Translations under genes and position numbers: made by a program
Assembly: GCF_900591205.1 (NCBI RefSeq)
Contig: NZ_UUPU01000047.1
Span: 186,001 to 250,000 of the forward strand
From: Pseudomonas viridiflava
GTDB lineage: Bacteria; Pseudomonadota; Gammaproteobacteria; Pseudomonadales; Pseudomonadaceae
Reading direction: 5' to 3'
Length of the DNA stretch: 64,000 nt
Shown here: one piece after another, positions 35,933-43,052 of the stretch
Position numbering within the stretch: the stretch's first letter is position 1
How the letters are laid out: each line of letters starts with the position of its first letter
The notes under the pieces: generated by a model
The model's input: the letters and a program-made list of their open reading frames with translations, nothing else
Told to the model about the DNA's origin: nothing
Database searches by the model: none

Positions 35933-35966
35933 AAAAAAGACGAGAGACTTAGTGGGGTCTCTCGTC
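35933..35966 (-). terminator. Rho-independent terminator of the Gly-rich lipoprotein gene
   Basis: Read on the minus strand, stem GACGAGAGAC with perfect complement GTCTCTCGTC around an 8-nt loop, followed by TTTTTT. It lies 54 nt past the stop of the Gly-rich lipoprotein gene and upstream of the TpsB gene, so the two are probably separate transcripts. Confidence 0.8.
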
Positions 35967-36019
35967 TCAACCAAGCGTAGGCGCTGTAGGTGAGGCCGTC
36001 TAATCGGCCAGGTGCAATT

Positions 36020-37594
36020 CTATTTTTTGCCGTTCAGGCCACCCAACAGCCCGCCCAGGAGACCACCATTTGCGCTGGCACCCGCACCCGCACCCGCACC
36101 CGCCGAAGCCCCGGCACCGGCGCCTACGGTCAGGCCGCCGCCGAGCAAGCCGCCACCGGCACCGGTGTTGGTGCCGCCGGTAACCAGGCCACCGATCGAG
36201 GCCACGGTGCCGCCTACTGCGCTCACAGTGCCGCCCAAGGCGTTGGTAACCGGGTTGGCGTTGGTGCCGCTGATTTTGCCGCCGAGGCTGCTCACGGCAC
36301 CGCCGACATTGGTTACCAGGCCGTTGATCGGGGCGCCCAGGCCGGTGGCGCCGCCGATGTTTTGGGTGAGGCTCTGCACGCCGCTGGTGACCGGGTTGAG
36401 GCCTCTGCCGATGGGGCCGGTGAGCCCGGCGACCGGCACGCTGGTGAGGGTGCTTGGCGTGCTGCCGCCGATGGCCGCCACGGTAGTGCCCAGTTTGACG
36501 CCGGTGACGCCGGCGGCACTGACTACGCCGTTGGTGCTGCCTGCATCCAGGCCGCTGCCGGCACCGGCAATCACCCCACCCAGCAGGCCGCCCAGATTAC
36601 CCAAGCCTGCAGCGCCGCCAATACCGCCGCCAATACCGCCACTGCCACTGCCATTGCCGTCGGTCTCGGGGTCGACATAACCGCTGGCCTTGCCGACCAC
36701 GGTGCCTACGCCGTTGAGCACATTACCCACTGCGCCGGTTACAGGGTTGCCGGTGCCGCCGGCGTCGGCGACTTTATCGCCCAGGCCGTCGACGGTAGCG
36801 CCGACTTTTTCCAGCAGGCCACCGACCGGGGAATCCAGGCCGGTGGCAGTGCCGACTTTGCCGGTGGTTTTTTCCACCAGGGACACCACGGGCACCAGCA
36901 CTCTAGCGCCCACGGTGTTGGTGACCGAGCCCAATGGGCCGGTGGTACTGGCAGTGCTCAGGGTGTCGCCGAGCATGGTCACGGCATTGCCGACCTTGCC
37001 CACGACATTCCCTACCAAGGGGGCGGCACCGCTGACTACGGGCACTTGCCCCAGCAGTGTCGCCACGTTCTGACCGGTAGTGCTTACGCCCGCGCCCAGA
37101 TCGGCTACGCCGTTGGCCACGCCGGCGACGGTTTTGCCCAGGGCATTGCTGTCGGTTCCCAGTGTACCCAGGCCGTCCGACACGCCGGTGCCGATGCTGC
37201 CTACCGCTGTGCCGAGAGAGGTCACCAGGCCATCGGTGGTGGCGCCAACGATCGGCAGGCTGCCGAGCCTGGTGCCCAGGCTTCTGACTCTAAAGCCCAC
37301 GCCGGTGACGGTATCGCCGAGGGTATCCGCCACGGTGGCGGTAACCAGTGGGGAAGCGGTAGTGCCAGGATTGGTTCCGGGATCAGTGCCTGGGGTGGTG
37401 CCGGGATCGGTCCCGCCGCCCGTGCCTCCACCTGTGCCGCTACCGCCCGTACCACCGCCGCCGGCGGCAGTATCAGTAGAAGAAGAACCACCACTGTGAT
37501 GCCCACCACCACCGCTGCTGCAGCCGCCGAGCGTCATTGCTATTGCCAGGGCCAGCGCGGTACTTGCTCTCCAAAACACTACTTGAGTTTTCAT
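36020..37594 (-). CDS. Gly-rich repetitive (collagen-like annotated) lipoprotein
   Basis: 524 aa. Signal peptide with lipobox LGGC (Cys25), Ser at +2, so an outer-membrane lipoprotein is likely. A Gly/Ser/Thr linker follows with repeats of GTDPG/GTNPG at about 55-80. The remaining 430 residues repeat a short hydrophobic-Gly pattern (forms such as VGNVVGKVG, LGGTVSAVGG, GGLLGG) with almost no charged or aromatic residues. Databases often name such proteins collagen-like, but there is no strict Gly-X-Y triplet. A surface or matrix structural role is plausible; I see no enzyme motif. ATG with AAGGAA at 7 nt. Adjacent to TpsB and the Tad island. Confidence 0.75.
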   Translation of the reverse strand: MKTQVVFWRASTALALAIAMTLGGCSSGGGGHHSGGSSSTDTAAGGGGTGGSGTGGGTGGGTDPGTTPGTDPGTNPGTTASPLVTATVADTLGDTVTGVGFRVRSLGTRLGSLPIVGATTDGLVTSLGTAVGSIGTGVSDGLGTLGTDSNALGKTVAGVANGVADLGAGVSTTGQNVATLLGQVPVVSGAAPLVGNVVGKVGNAVTMLGDTLSTASTTGPLGSVTNTVGARVLVPVVSLVEKTTGKVGTATGLDSPVGGLLEKVGATVDGLGDKVADAGGTGNPVTGAVGNVLNGVGTVVGKASGYVDPETDGNGSGSGGIGGGIGGAAGLGNLGGLLGGVIAGAGSGLDAGSTNGVVSAAGVTGVKLGTTVAAIGGSTPSTLTSVPVAGLTGPIGRGLNPVTSGVQSLTQNIGGATGLGAPINGLVTNVGGAVSSLGGKISGTNANPVTNALGGTVSAVGGTVASIGGLVTGGTNTGAGGGLLGGGLTVGAGAGASAGAGAGAGASANGGLLGGLLGGLNGKK

Positions 37595-37830
37595 GATTGA
37601 GTTCCTTGCACCTGTACAACCTTAGTTGTCTTCAAATACTCACTATTTCTAGGGATAGCGATGCATTTGTCCGTGGGGCTATCACAAACCCAGGTGCTGT
37701 TTCGCTCAATGCTCCATTTGGTATTAACAACTTATATACGGGCGAGGTGTACCGTTTAAGTGACTAATGCCAAGGGTATATAGGGCGGATGTATCAAGAT
37801 GTATATATCTTGAAAATCAAAGGGTTGAAT
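37595..37830. promoter_or_regulatory. AT-rich region upstream of the Gly-rich lipoprotein gene
   Basis: About 235 nt of low-GC sequence with no gene. It carries a perfect palindrome CAAGAT-6-ATCTTG at 37795-37812 and several TATA-rich blocks (TTATATACG, GGTATATAGG). Presumably it holds the promoter of the minus-strand lipoprotein gene; I cannot place -35/-10 boxes with confidence. Confidence 0.4.
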
Positions 37831-37857
37831 AAAAAAGCGGACGTTAAAAACGTCCGC
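37831..37857 (-). terminator. Rho-independent terminator of the fabG-maoC operon
   Basis: Minus strand: stem GCGGACGT/ACGTCCGC with a 5-nt loop followed by TTTTTT, located 29 nt past the MaoC stop. Confidence 0.85.
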
Positions 37858-37885
37858 TATAACTTAGGTGTGTATATACAATTAA

Positions 37886-38734
37886 TCAGGCGATCGGCCG
37901 CCACTTGCCTGCCATATGTTCAATATCACCGGCGCCTTTTAATAACCACTCACCGCTGGAACCGGCAGCGCTGGCCAATAACGTCACTTCACTGGGCAGG
38001 CGCACGGGTTTTTTGAACTCTACGTCTATTTCGATATTGGCGGCAGGCAAGTGCTCGCTTAAGGCCGCGAGGCTGCGCGCCTTGTTCCACAGCCCGTGGG
38101 CAATGGCCTGGGGGAAACCGAACAGTTTGGCGGTAAAGGCACTCAGGTGGATCGGGTTGTAGTCGCCGGAAACCCGCGCATAACGCCGGCCGATATCGGC
38201 GGGGGCTTTCCAGCGGGTCACTTCGTTGACCTGAGTGGGGCTGGGCTGCACGTCGTCCGTGGCTTCGCCTTCCAGCTTCACGCCACGGCACAGCATGCGG
38301 CTTTCGGCTTCCCACAGCAGGCCGAGGGAGTCCTCGACGGTGGTCACCAGGTCAAAGGTCGCGCCCTTGGGATGGGGCTTGAGGTTTTGCACGTGCACGC
38401 CGATGAACAAATCGCTGACACCGCCCAGCGGGCGATGGATGCGGATGCGGTTGCTCAAGTGAATCAACCCCAGCAGCGGGAAGGGGAACGATTGGGCGGT
38501 GAGCAATTGCATCTGCAAACCAAACGCCAGGATGTGTGGGTAAGTCGGCGGCAGCACGGCGCTGTCGGCAAACCCGCAGACCTTGCGATACGCCGCCACC
38601 GCCTTGGGGTCGACGCTCACTCGGCAGCGCAAGCCCTGCTCGGGCAAGCGGCTGCCGGTGATCTTGCGCTTGAGTGCGGCGCGCCAATACAGCGGCGCAA
38701 GAAGTGGAGTGCTGCCCAGTGTCTGCCATTGCAT
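37886..38734 (-). CDS. MaoC-like hot-dog dehydratase
   Basis: 282 aa from ATG 38734 (RBS GGGAG at 7 nt). The C-terminal half carries the MaoC/R-hydratase signature: YNPIHLSAFTAKLFGFPQAIAHGLW, with the catalytic Asp (GDYNP) and His (NPIH). The N-terminal half looks like a second degenerate hot-dog domain, as in double-hot-dog enoyl-CoA/ACP hydratases. It would hydrate trans-2-enoyl thioesters to (R)-3-hydroxyacyl thioesters. It starts 2 nt after the FabG stop, so the two are coupled and act in succession. Confidence 0.87.
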   Translation of the reverse strand: MQWQTLGSTPLLAPLYWRAALKRKITGSRLPEQGLRCRVSVDPKAVAAYRKVCGFADSAVLPPTYPHILAFGLQMQLLTAQSFPFPLLGLIHLSNRIRIHRPLGGVSDLFIGVHVQNLKPHPKGATFDLVTTVEDSLGLLWEAESRMLCRGVKLEGEATDDVQPSPTQVNEVTRWKAPADIGRRYARVSGDYNPIHLSAFTAKLFGFPQAIAHGLWNKARSLAALSEHLPAANIEIDVEFKKPVRLPSEVTLLASAAGSSGEWLLKGAGDIEHMAGKWRPIA

Positions 38735-38736
38735 GC

Positions 38737-40080
38737 TTACGCTCCCAAGAGACTTTGCCCACACACCCGTAGCGCTTGACCGCTGACTGCACCGGACCCC
38801 GGCTGGCCGAGCCAGGCCACGGCCTCGGCGACGTCTTGCGGCAAGCCGCCCTGGCCCAGGGAACTCATACGCCGCCCAGCCTCACGCAGGGCGAACGGAA
38901 TATGCGCGGTCATCTGGGTTTCGATAAAACCTGGGGCCACGGCGTTGATGCTGATGCCGCGCTCCTTGAGCAGCGGCGCCCACGCCTGGGCCAGGCCGAT
39001 CAGCCCGGCCTTGCTGGCGGCATAGTTGGTTTGCCCTCGGTTGCCCGCAATCCCGCTGATCGAGGCCAGCACAATGATGCGTGCGTTGTCATGCAGGGTG
39101 CCGCCGTCGAGCAGCGCCTTGGTCAGCACTTGCGGCGCATTGAGGTTGACCGCCAGCATCGCGTCCCAGTACTCCGGGGTCATGTTGGCCAGGGTTTTGT
39201 CGCGGGTGATCCCGGCGTTGTGCACCAGGATATCGAGGCCATCGGGCAGGTGTTCGATCAACTGGTTGGCAGCGTCTTCGGCGCAGATATCCAGCAGCAC
39301 GCTACGCGCACCCAGGCGTGCGGCCAGCGCTTCGAGGTCGGCCTTGGCCTGGGGCACGTCGAGCAGAATCACCTCGGCACCGTCGCGGGCCAGGGTCTCG
39401 GCAATGGAGGCGCCAATGCCACGGGCGGCGCCGGTGACCAGCGCCTTGCGCCCGGCCAGCGGGCGAGTCCAATCCTCGACCGGCGTGGTGCAAGCTTGCA
39501 GGCGAATAACCTGGCCAGAGATATAGGCGCTTTTGGGCGACAGGAAAAACCGCAACGCACCTTCCAACTGATCCTCGGCACCTTCGCCGACATACAGCAA
39601 CTGCAGAACGCCACCGTTGCGCAGCTCCTTGGCCAGCGAGCGGCTGAACCCTTCGAGCGCCCGCTGGGCGCTGGCGGCGAACGGATCGCTGAGGCTTTCC
39701 GGGGCGCGGCCGAGGATGACCAGATGGGCACTGTGATCCAGGTTTTTCAGCAACGGCTGGAAAAATTCGCGCAGTTGCTTGAGCGGGTCGGTGTGCTGCA
39801 AGTCGCTGGCATCAAATACCACCGCCTTGAGCTTGGGGCCGTGGCCGGGAATCCAGGTGGATTTCTCGTCGCCGTAGCTATAAATGGCATCCGTGAGTTT
39901 GTTGGCAAACACCTGCACCTTGGCCGCCAGCGCGCCGCCGCCGAGTAGCAGTGCACCTTCTATCGGGCGCAGGCGCCCGGCTTGCCAGCGTTCCAGGCGT
40001 ACCGGTGACGGCAGGCCAATGGCGGCGACCAGGCGTTGGCCGAGGCTTGAGTTGGCGAAGTCGATATAACGGTCAGACAT
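38737..40080 (-). CDS. fabG: 3-oxoacyl-ACP/CoA reductase, high-molecular-weight FabG type
   Basis: 447 aa, about 200 residues longer than ordinary FabG. The C-terminal SDR domain has the nucleotide motif TGAARGIGAS, NAGITRD, a Ser (SISGIAGN), and the active-site YAASKAG. The N-terminal about 200 residues form a second Rossmann-like domain without catalytic motifs, the arrangement known in HMW FabG (FabG4-like) enzymes. Expected to reduce 3-oxoacyl thioesters with NAD(P)H. Forms an operon with the MaoC gene; divergent from the thiolase across a 113-nt gap. Confidence 0.92.
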   Translation of the reverse strand: MSDRYIDFANSSLGQRLVAAIGLPSPVRLERWQAGRLRPIEGALLLGGGALAAKVQVFANKLTDAIYSYGDEKSTWIPGHGPKLKAVVFDASDLQHTDPLKQLREFFQPLLKNLDHSAHLVILGRAPESLSDPFAASAQRALEGFSRSLAKELRNGGVLQLLYVGEGAEDQLEGALRFFLSPKSAYISGQVIRLQACTTPVEDWTRPLAGRKALVTGAARGIGASIAETLARDGAEVILLDVPQAKADLEALAARLGARSVLLDICAEDAANQLIEHLPDGLDILVHNAGITRDKTLANMTPEYWDAMLAVNLNAPQVLTKALLDGGTLHDNARIIVLASISGIAGNRGQTNYAASKAGLIGLAQAWAPLLKERGISINAVAPGFIETQMTAHIPFALREAGRRMSSLGQGGLPQDVAEAVAWLGQPGSGAVSGQALRVCGQSLLGA

Positions 40081-40193
40081 GGAACGCTCTCCGAAGGCTG
40101 GGGTTCAAAGGGTTGACCACCCCGGGGCGGTAGTCGTTCGATCAGCCTAGGCTAGTCTGAGAGACTCAACCCACAACTGACAGGGAGCTTTCC

Positions 40194-41471
40194 ATGACTC
40201 AATTGCGCCGTGTAGCGATCATTGGCGGTAACCGCATTCCATTCGCCCGCTCCAATGGCCCGTATGCCACGGCGAGCAACCAGGCGATGCTGACCGCCGC
40301 CCTTGAGGGCCTGATCGAGCGCTACAACCTGCACGGCCTGCGCATGGGCGAGGTGGCTGCCGGGGCGGTACTCAAGCATTCCCGCGACTTCAACCTCACC
40401 CGCGAATGCGTGCTGGGCTCGCGCCTGTCGCCGCAAACCCCGGCCTATGACATTCAGCAAGCTTGCGGCACCGGGCTGGAAGCGGCGTTGCTGGTGGCCA
40501 ACAAGATTGCCCTGGGGCAGATTGAGTGTGCAATTGCCGGCGGGGTGGACACCACCTCCGACGCACCGATCGGCGTGAATGAGGGGCTGCGCAAGCTCCT
40601 GCTGCAGGCCAACCGCAGCAAGTCCATGGCGGATAAATTAAAACTCCTGTTACAACTTCGTCCGCATCACCTCAAGCCCGAACTGCCGCGCAACGGCGAA
40701 CCGCGCACCGGTTTGTCTATGGGCCAGCATTGCGAATTGATGGCCCAGACCTGGCAGATACCCCGCGCCGAGCAAGACCAACTTGCGTTGCAAAGCCACC
40801 AGAACATGGCCGCCGCCTATGCCGAAGGCTGGCACGACGATTTGCTCACGCCGTTTCTGGGCCTGACCCGTGACAACAACCTGCGCCCCGACCTGAGCCT
40901 GGAAAAACTCGCCGCGCTCAAGCCCGCCTTCGAGCGCAGCGAAAAGGGCACGCTGACTGCCGGCAACTCCACGCCGCTCACGGATGGTGCATCCCTGGTG
41001 CTGCTCGGCAGTGAGGCTTGGGCCAAGGAGCGCGGCTTGCCGATCCTCGCCTATCTACGCGATGGCGAGGCGGCAGCTGTCGACTTCGTCAACGGCGCCG
41101 AGGGGCTGTTGATGGCGCCGGTGTATGCCGTGCCGCGTTTGCTGGCCAGGAATGGTCTGACACTGCAGGACTTCGATTACTACGAGATCCACGAAGCTTT
41201 CGCTGCGCAGGTGTTGTGCACGCTTAAAGCCTGGGAAGACCCCGAATATTGCAAGACCCGCCTGGGGTTGGACGCGCCGCTGGGTTCAATCGACCGCAGC
41301 CGGCTCAACGTCAAGGGCAGTTCATTGGCTGCCGGGCATCCATTCGCCGCTACCGGTGGGCGGATTGTCGCTAACCTGGCCAAGTTGCTGGATGCGGCAG
41401 GCAAAGGCCGAGGTCTGATTTCGATCTGCGCCGCCGGTGGGCAAGGCGTCACGGCGATCATTGAGCGTTGA
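40194..41471 (+). CDS. Thiolase (acetyl-CoA C-acetyltransferase, FadI-like)
   Basis: 425 aa. Thiolase catalytic residues are visible: nucleophilic Cys in DIQQACGTGLEA near residue 91, His in YEIHEAFAAQ, GHPFAATGGR, and the second Cys in CAAGGQGV at the C-terminus. It catalyses reversible cleavage or condensation of 3-oxoacyl-CoA and acetyl-CoA. Divergent from fabG-maoC; the three could form a short cycle between acetyl-CoA and 3-hydroxyacyl or enoyl thioesters. The shared gap contains a palindrome AGCCTAGGCT at 40144-40153 that may be an operator. Confidence 0.92.
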   Translation: MTQLRRVAIIGGNRIPFARSNGPYATASNQAMLTAALEGLIERYNLHGLRMGEVAAGAVLKHSRDFNLTRECVLGSRLSPQTPAYDIQQACGTGLEAALLVANKIALGQIECAIAGGVDTTSDAPIGVNEGLRKLLLQANRSKSMADKLKLLLQLRPHHLKPELPRNGEPRTGLSMGQHCELMAQTWQIPRAEQDQLALQSHQNMAAAYAEGWHDDLLTPFLGLTRDNNLRPDLSLEKLAALKPAFERSEKGTLTAGNSTPLTDGASLVLLGSEAWAKERGLPILAYLRDGEAAAVDFVNGAEGLLMAPVYAVPRLLARNGLTLQDFDYYEIHEAFAAQVLCTLKAWEDPEYCKTRLGLDAPLGSIDRSRLNVKGSSLAAGHPFAATGGRIVANLAKLLDAAGKGRGLISICAAGGQGVTAIIER

Positions 41472-41604
41472 TTGCGTCAAAACTGGCATATTGGATGCAT
41501 TCTTGAGTGGTCAGAGGTCGGTAGCCTCTCCCACCGGCGAGCCGATTGCCGTATAACGAGTGCCATACGCGTATTTGGTAATAAAGGACCCACAATAAAA
41601 GCTG

Positions 41605-42504
41605 ATGAAGACTCCTAAACGCATTGAACCCCTGATCGAAGACGGTCTGGTCGACGAAGTGCTGCGCCCACTCATGAGTGGTAAAGAAGCAGCTGTTTAT
41701 GTGGTGCGCTGCGGCAACGAATTGCGTTGCGCCAAGGTTTACAAGGAGGCGAATAAACGAAGTTTTCGTCAAGCGTCCGAATACCAGGAAGGCCGCAAGG
41801 TCCGTAACAGTCGGCAGGCCCGGGCCATGGCCAAGGGTTCCAAATTCGGCAAGAAAGAAACCGAAGATGCCTGGCAGAACGCCGAAGTGGCGGCGCTGTT
41901 CCGCCTGGCCGGTGCGGGCGTTCGCGTGCCCAAGCCGTACGACTTCCTTGAAGGCGTGCTGTTGATGGAGCTGGTGGCCGACGAGTACGGCGATGCAGCG
42001 CCGCGTCTGAACGACGTGACGCTGGAGCCGGACCAGGCCCGTGAATACCACGCCTTCCTGATTTCCCAGATCGTGCTGATGCTGTGTACCGGCCTGGTGC
42101 ATGGTGACCTGTCCGAGTTCAACGTGCTGTTGACCCCGACCGGCCCGGTGATCATCGACCTGCCTCAGGCGGTAGATGCGGCGGGCAATAACCACGCGTT
42201 CAGCATGCTGGAGCGGGATGTGGGCAACATGGCTGCCTATTTCGGGCGCTTTGCCCCGGAGTTGAAGAAGACCAAGTACGCCAAGGAAATGTGGGCGCTT
42301 TACGAAGCCGGCACCTTGCACCCGGCCAGCGCTTTGACCGGTGAGTTCGACGAGCCGGAAGAGCTGGCGGATGTCGGCGGCGTGATCCGCGAGATCGAAG
42401 CGGCGCGGCTGGATGAAGAGCGTCGCCAGGCGATTCGGGCGGCAGATGATGCGCCGCCGAGCAAAGTGCCGGATGAGCCGCCGCCGCCGCCCTGGATGCA
42501 ATAA
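41605..42504 (+). CDS. RIO1-family serine kinase
   Basis: 299 aa. Atypical protein kinase of the RIO/ABC1 superfamily: phosphate-loop and Lys region GKEAAVYVVRCGNELRCAKVYKE, catalytic loop HGDLSEFNVLL and metal-binding IIDLPQAVD. The C-terminal tail is acidic and Pro-rich (DEPPPPPWMQ). The substrate of bacterial RIO kinases is uncertain. Monocistronic, followed by a REP pair. Confidence 0.9.
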   Translation: MKTPKRIEPLIEDGLVDEVLRPLMSGKEAAVYVVRCGNELRCAKVYKEANKRSFRQASEYQEGRKVRNSRQARAMAKGSKFGKKETEDAWQNAEVAALFRLAGAGVRVPKPYDFLEGVLLMELVADEYGDAAPRLNDVTLEPDQAREYHAFLISQIVLMLCTGLVHGDLSEFNVLLTPTGPVIIDLPQAVDAAGNNHAFSMLERDVGNMAAYFGRFAPELKKTKYAKEMWALYEAGTLHPASALTGEFDEPEELADVGGVIREIEAARLDEERRQAIRAADDAPPSKVPDEPPPPPWMQ

Positions 42505-42526
42505 TTTCCGGGTAGATGAAGATCAA

Positions 42527-42622
42527 AAATGTGGGAGCGGGCTTGCTCGCGAAGGCGCAGTGTCAGTCGATACATGTATTGGCGGGTACACCGCATTCGC
42601 GAGCAAGCCCGCTCCCACATTT
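42527..42622. repeat. REP pair, GCGGGCTTGCTCGCG type
   Basis: Inverted arms from 42527 and to 42622 with core GCGGGCTTGCTCGCGAA, the same family as the elements at 4325 and 18984. It lies between the convergent RIO kinase and cueR genes. Confidence 0.9.
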
Positions 42623-42647
42623 GGTTGTGTATCTATTTAGTTAGATT

Positions 42648-43052
42648 TTATCTCGCGCAACAACCGCCCGACGCCAACTCCTTGAGAATCGGACAATCCG
42701 GCCGATGGTCCCCCTGGCAGTGTTCCACCAGGTCCTGCAACGTATCGCGCAGTTGCCCCAGCTCCAGAATCTTCTGATTCAACTCATCTATATGTTGGCG
42801 CGCCAAGGCTTTTACATCGGCGCTGGCCCGCCCCCGGTCCTGCCACAGGGTCAGCAACTTGCCGACTTCCTCCAGGGAAAACCCCAGGTCTCGCGAACGT
42901 TTGATAAAGGCCAGGGTGTGCAAATCCTCGGCAGCATAAATGCGGTAGCCGCTCTCTGTGCGATGGGCAGCTTGCAGCAGGCCGATGGATTCGTAGTAGC
43001 GAATCATCTTTGCGCTCAGCCCGCTCTGGCGGGCGGCTTGGCCGATATTCAT
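42648..43052 (-). CDS. cueR: Cu(I)-responsive MerR-family regulator
   Basis: 134 aa from ATG 43052. N-terminal MerR helix-turn-helix (MNIGQAARQSGLSAKMIRYYESIGLL), a dimerisation helix, then the metal loop with Cys112 and Cys120 (CQGDHRPDC), the same positions as in E. coli CueR. The C-terminus ends GGCCAR. CueR twists 19-bp-spacer promoters to turn on copper export. Overlaps the 3' end of copA by 4 nt, so regulator and pump share a transcript. Confidence 0.96.
   Translation of the reverse strand: MNIGQAARQSGLSAKMIRYYESIGLLQAAHRTESGYRIYAAEDLHTLAFIKRSRDLGFSLEEVGKLLTLWQDRGRASADVKALARQHIDELNQKILELGQLRDTLQDLVEHCQGDHRPDCPILKELASGGCCAR

Noticed and set aside
36020..37594. True collagen-like triple helix
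   Set aside because: No sustained Gly-X-Y register and very few prolines beyond the linker.
35990..37600. 536-codon open frame opposite the Gly-rich lipoprotein
   Set aside because: Gly-rich codons (GGN) read as Ala/Pro/Thr on the other strand and rarely give stops; the minus-strand frame has an RBS, signal peptide and lipobox.
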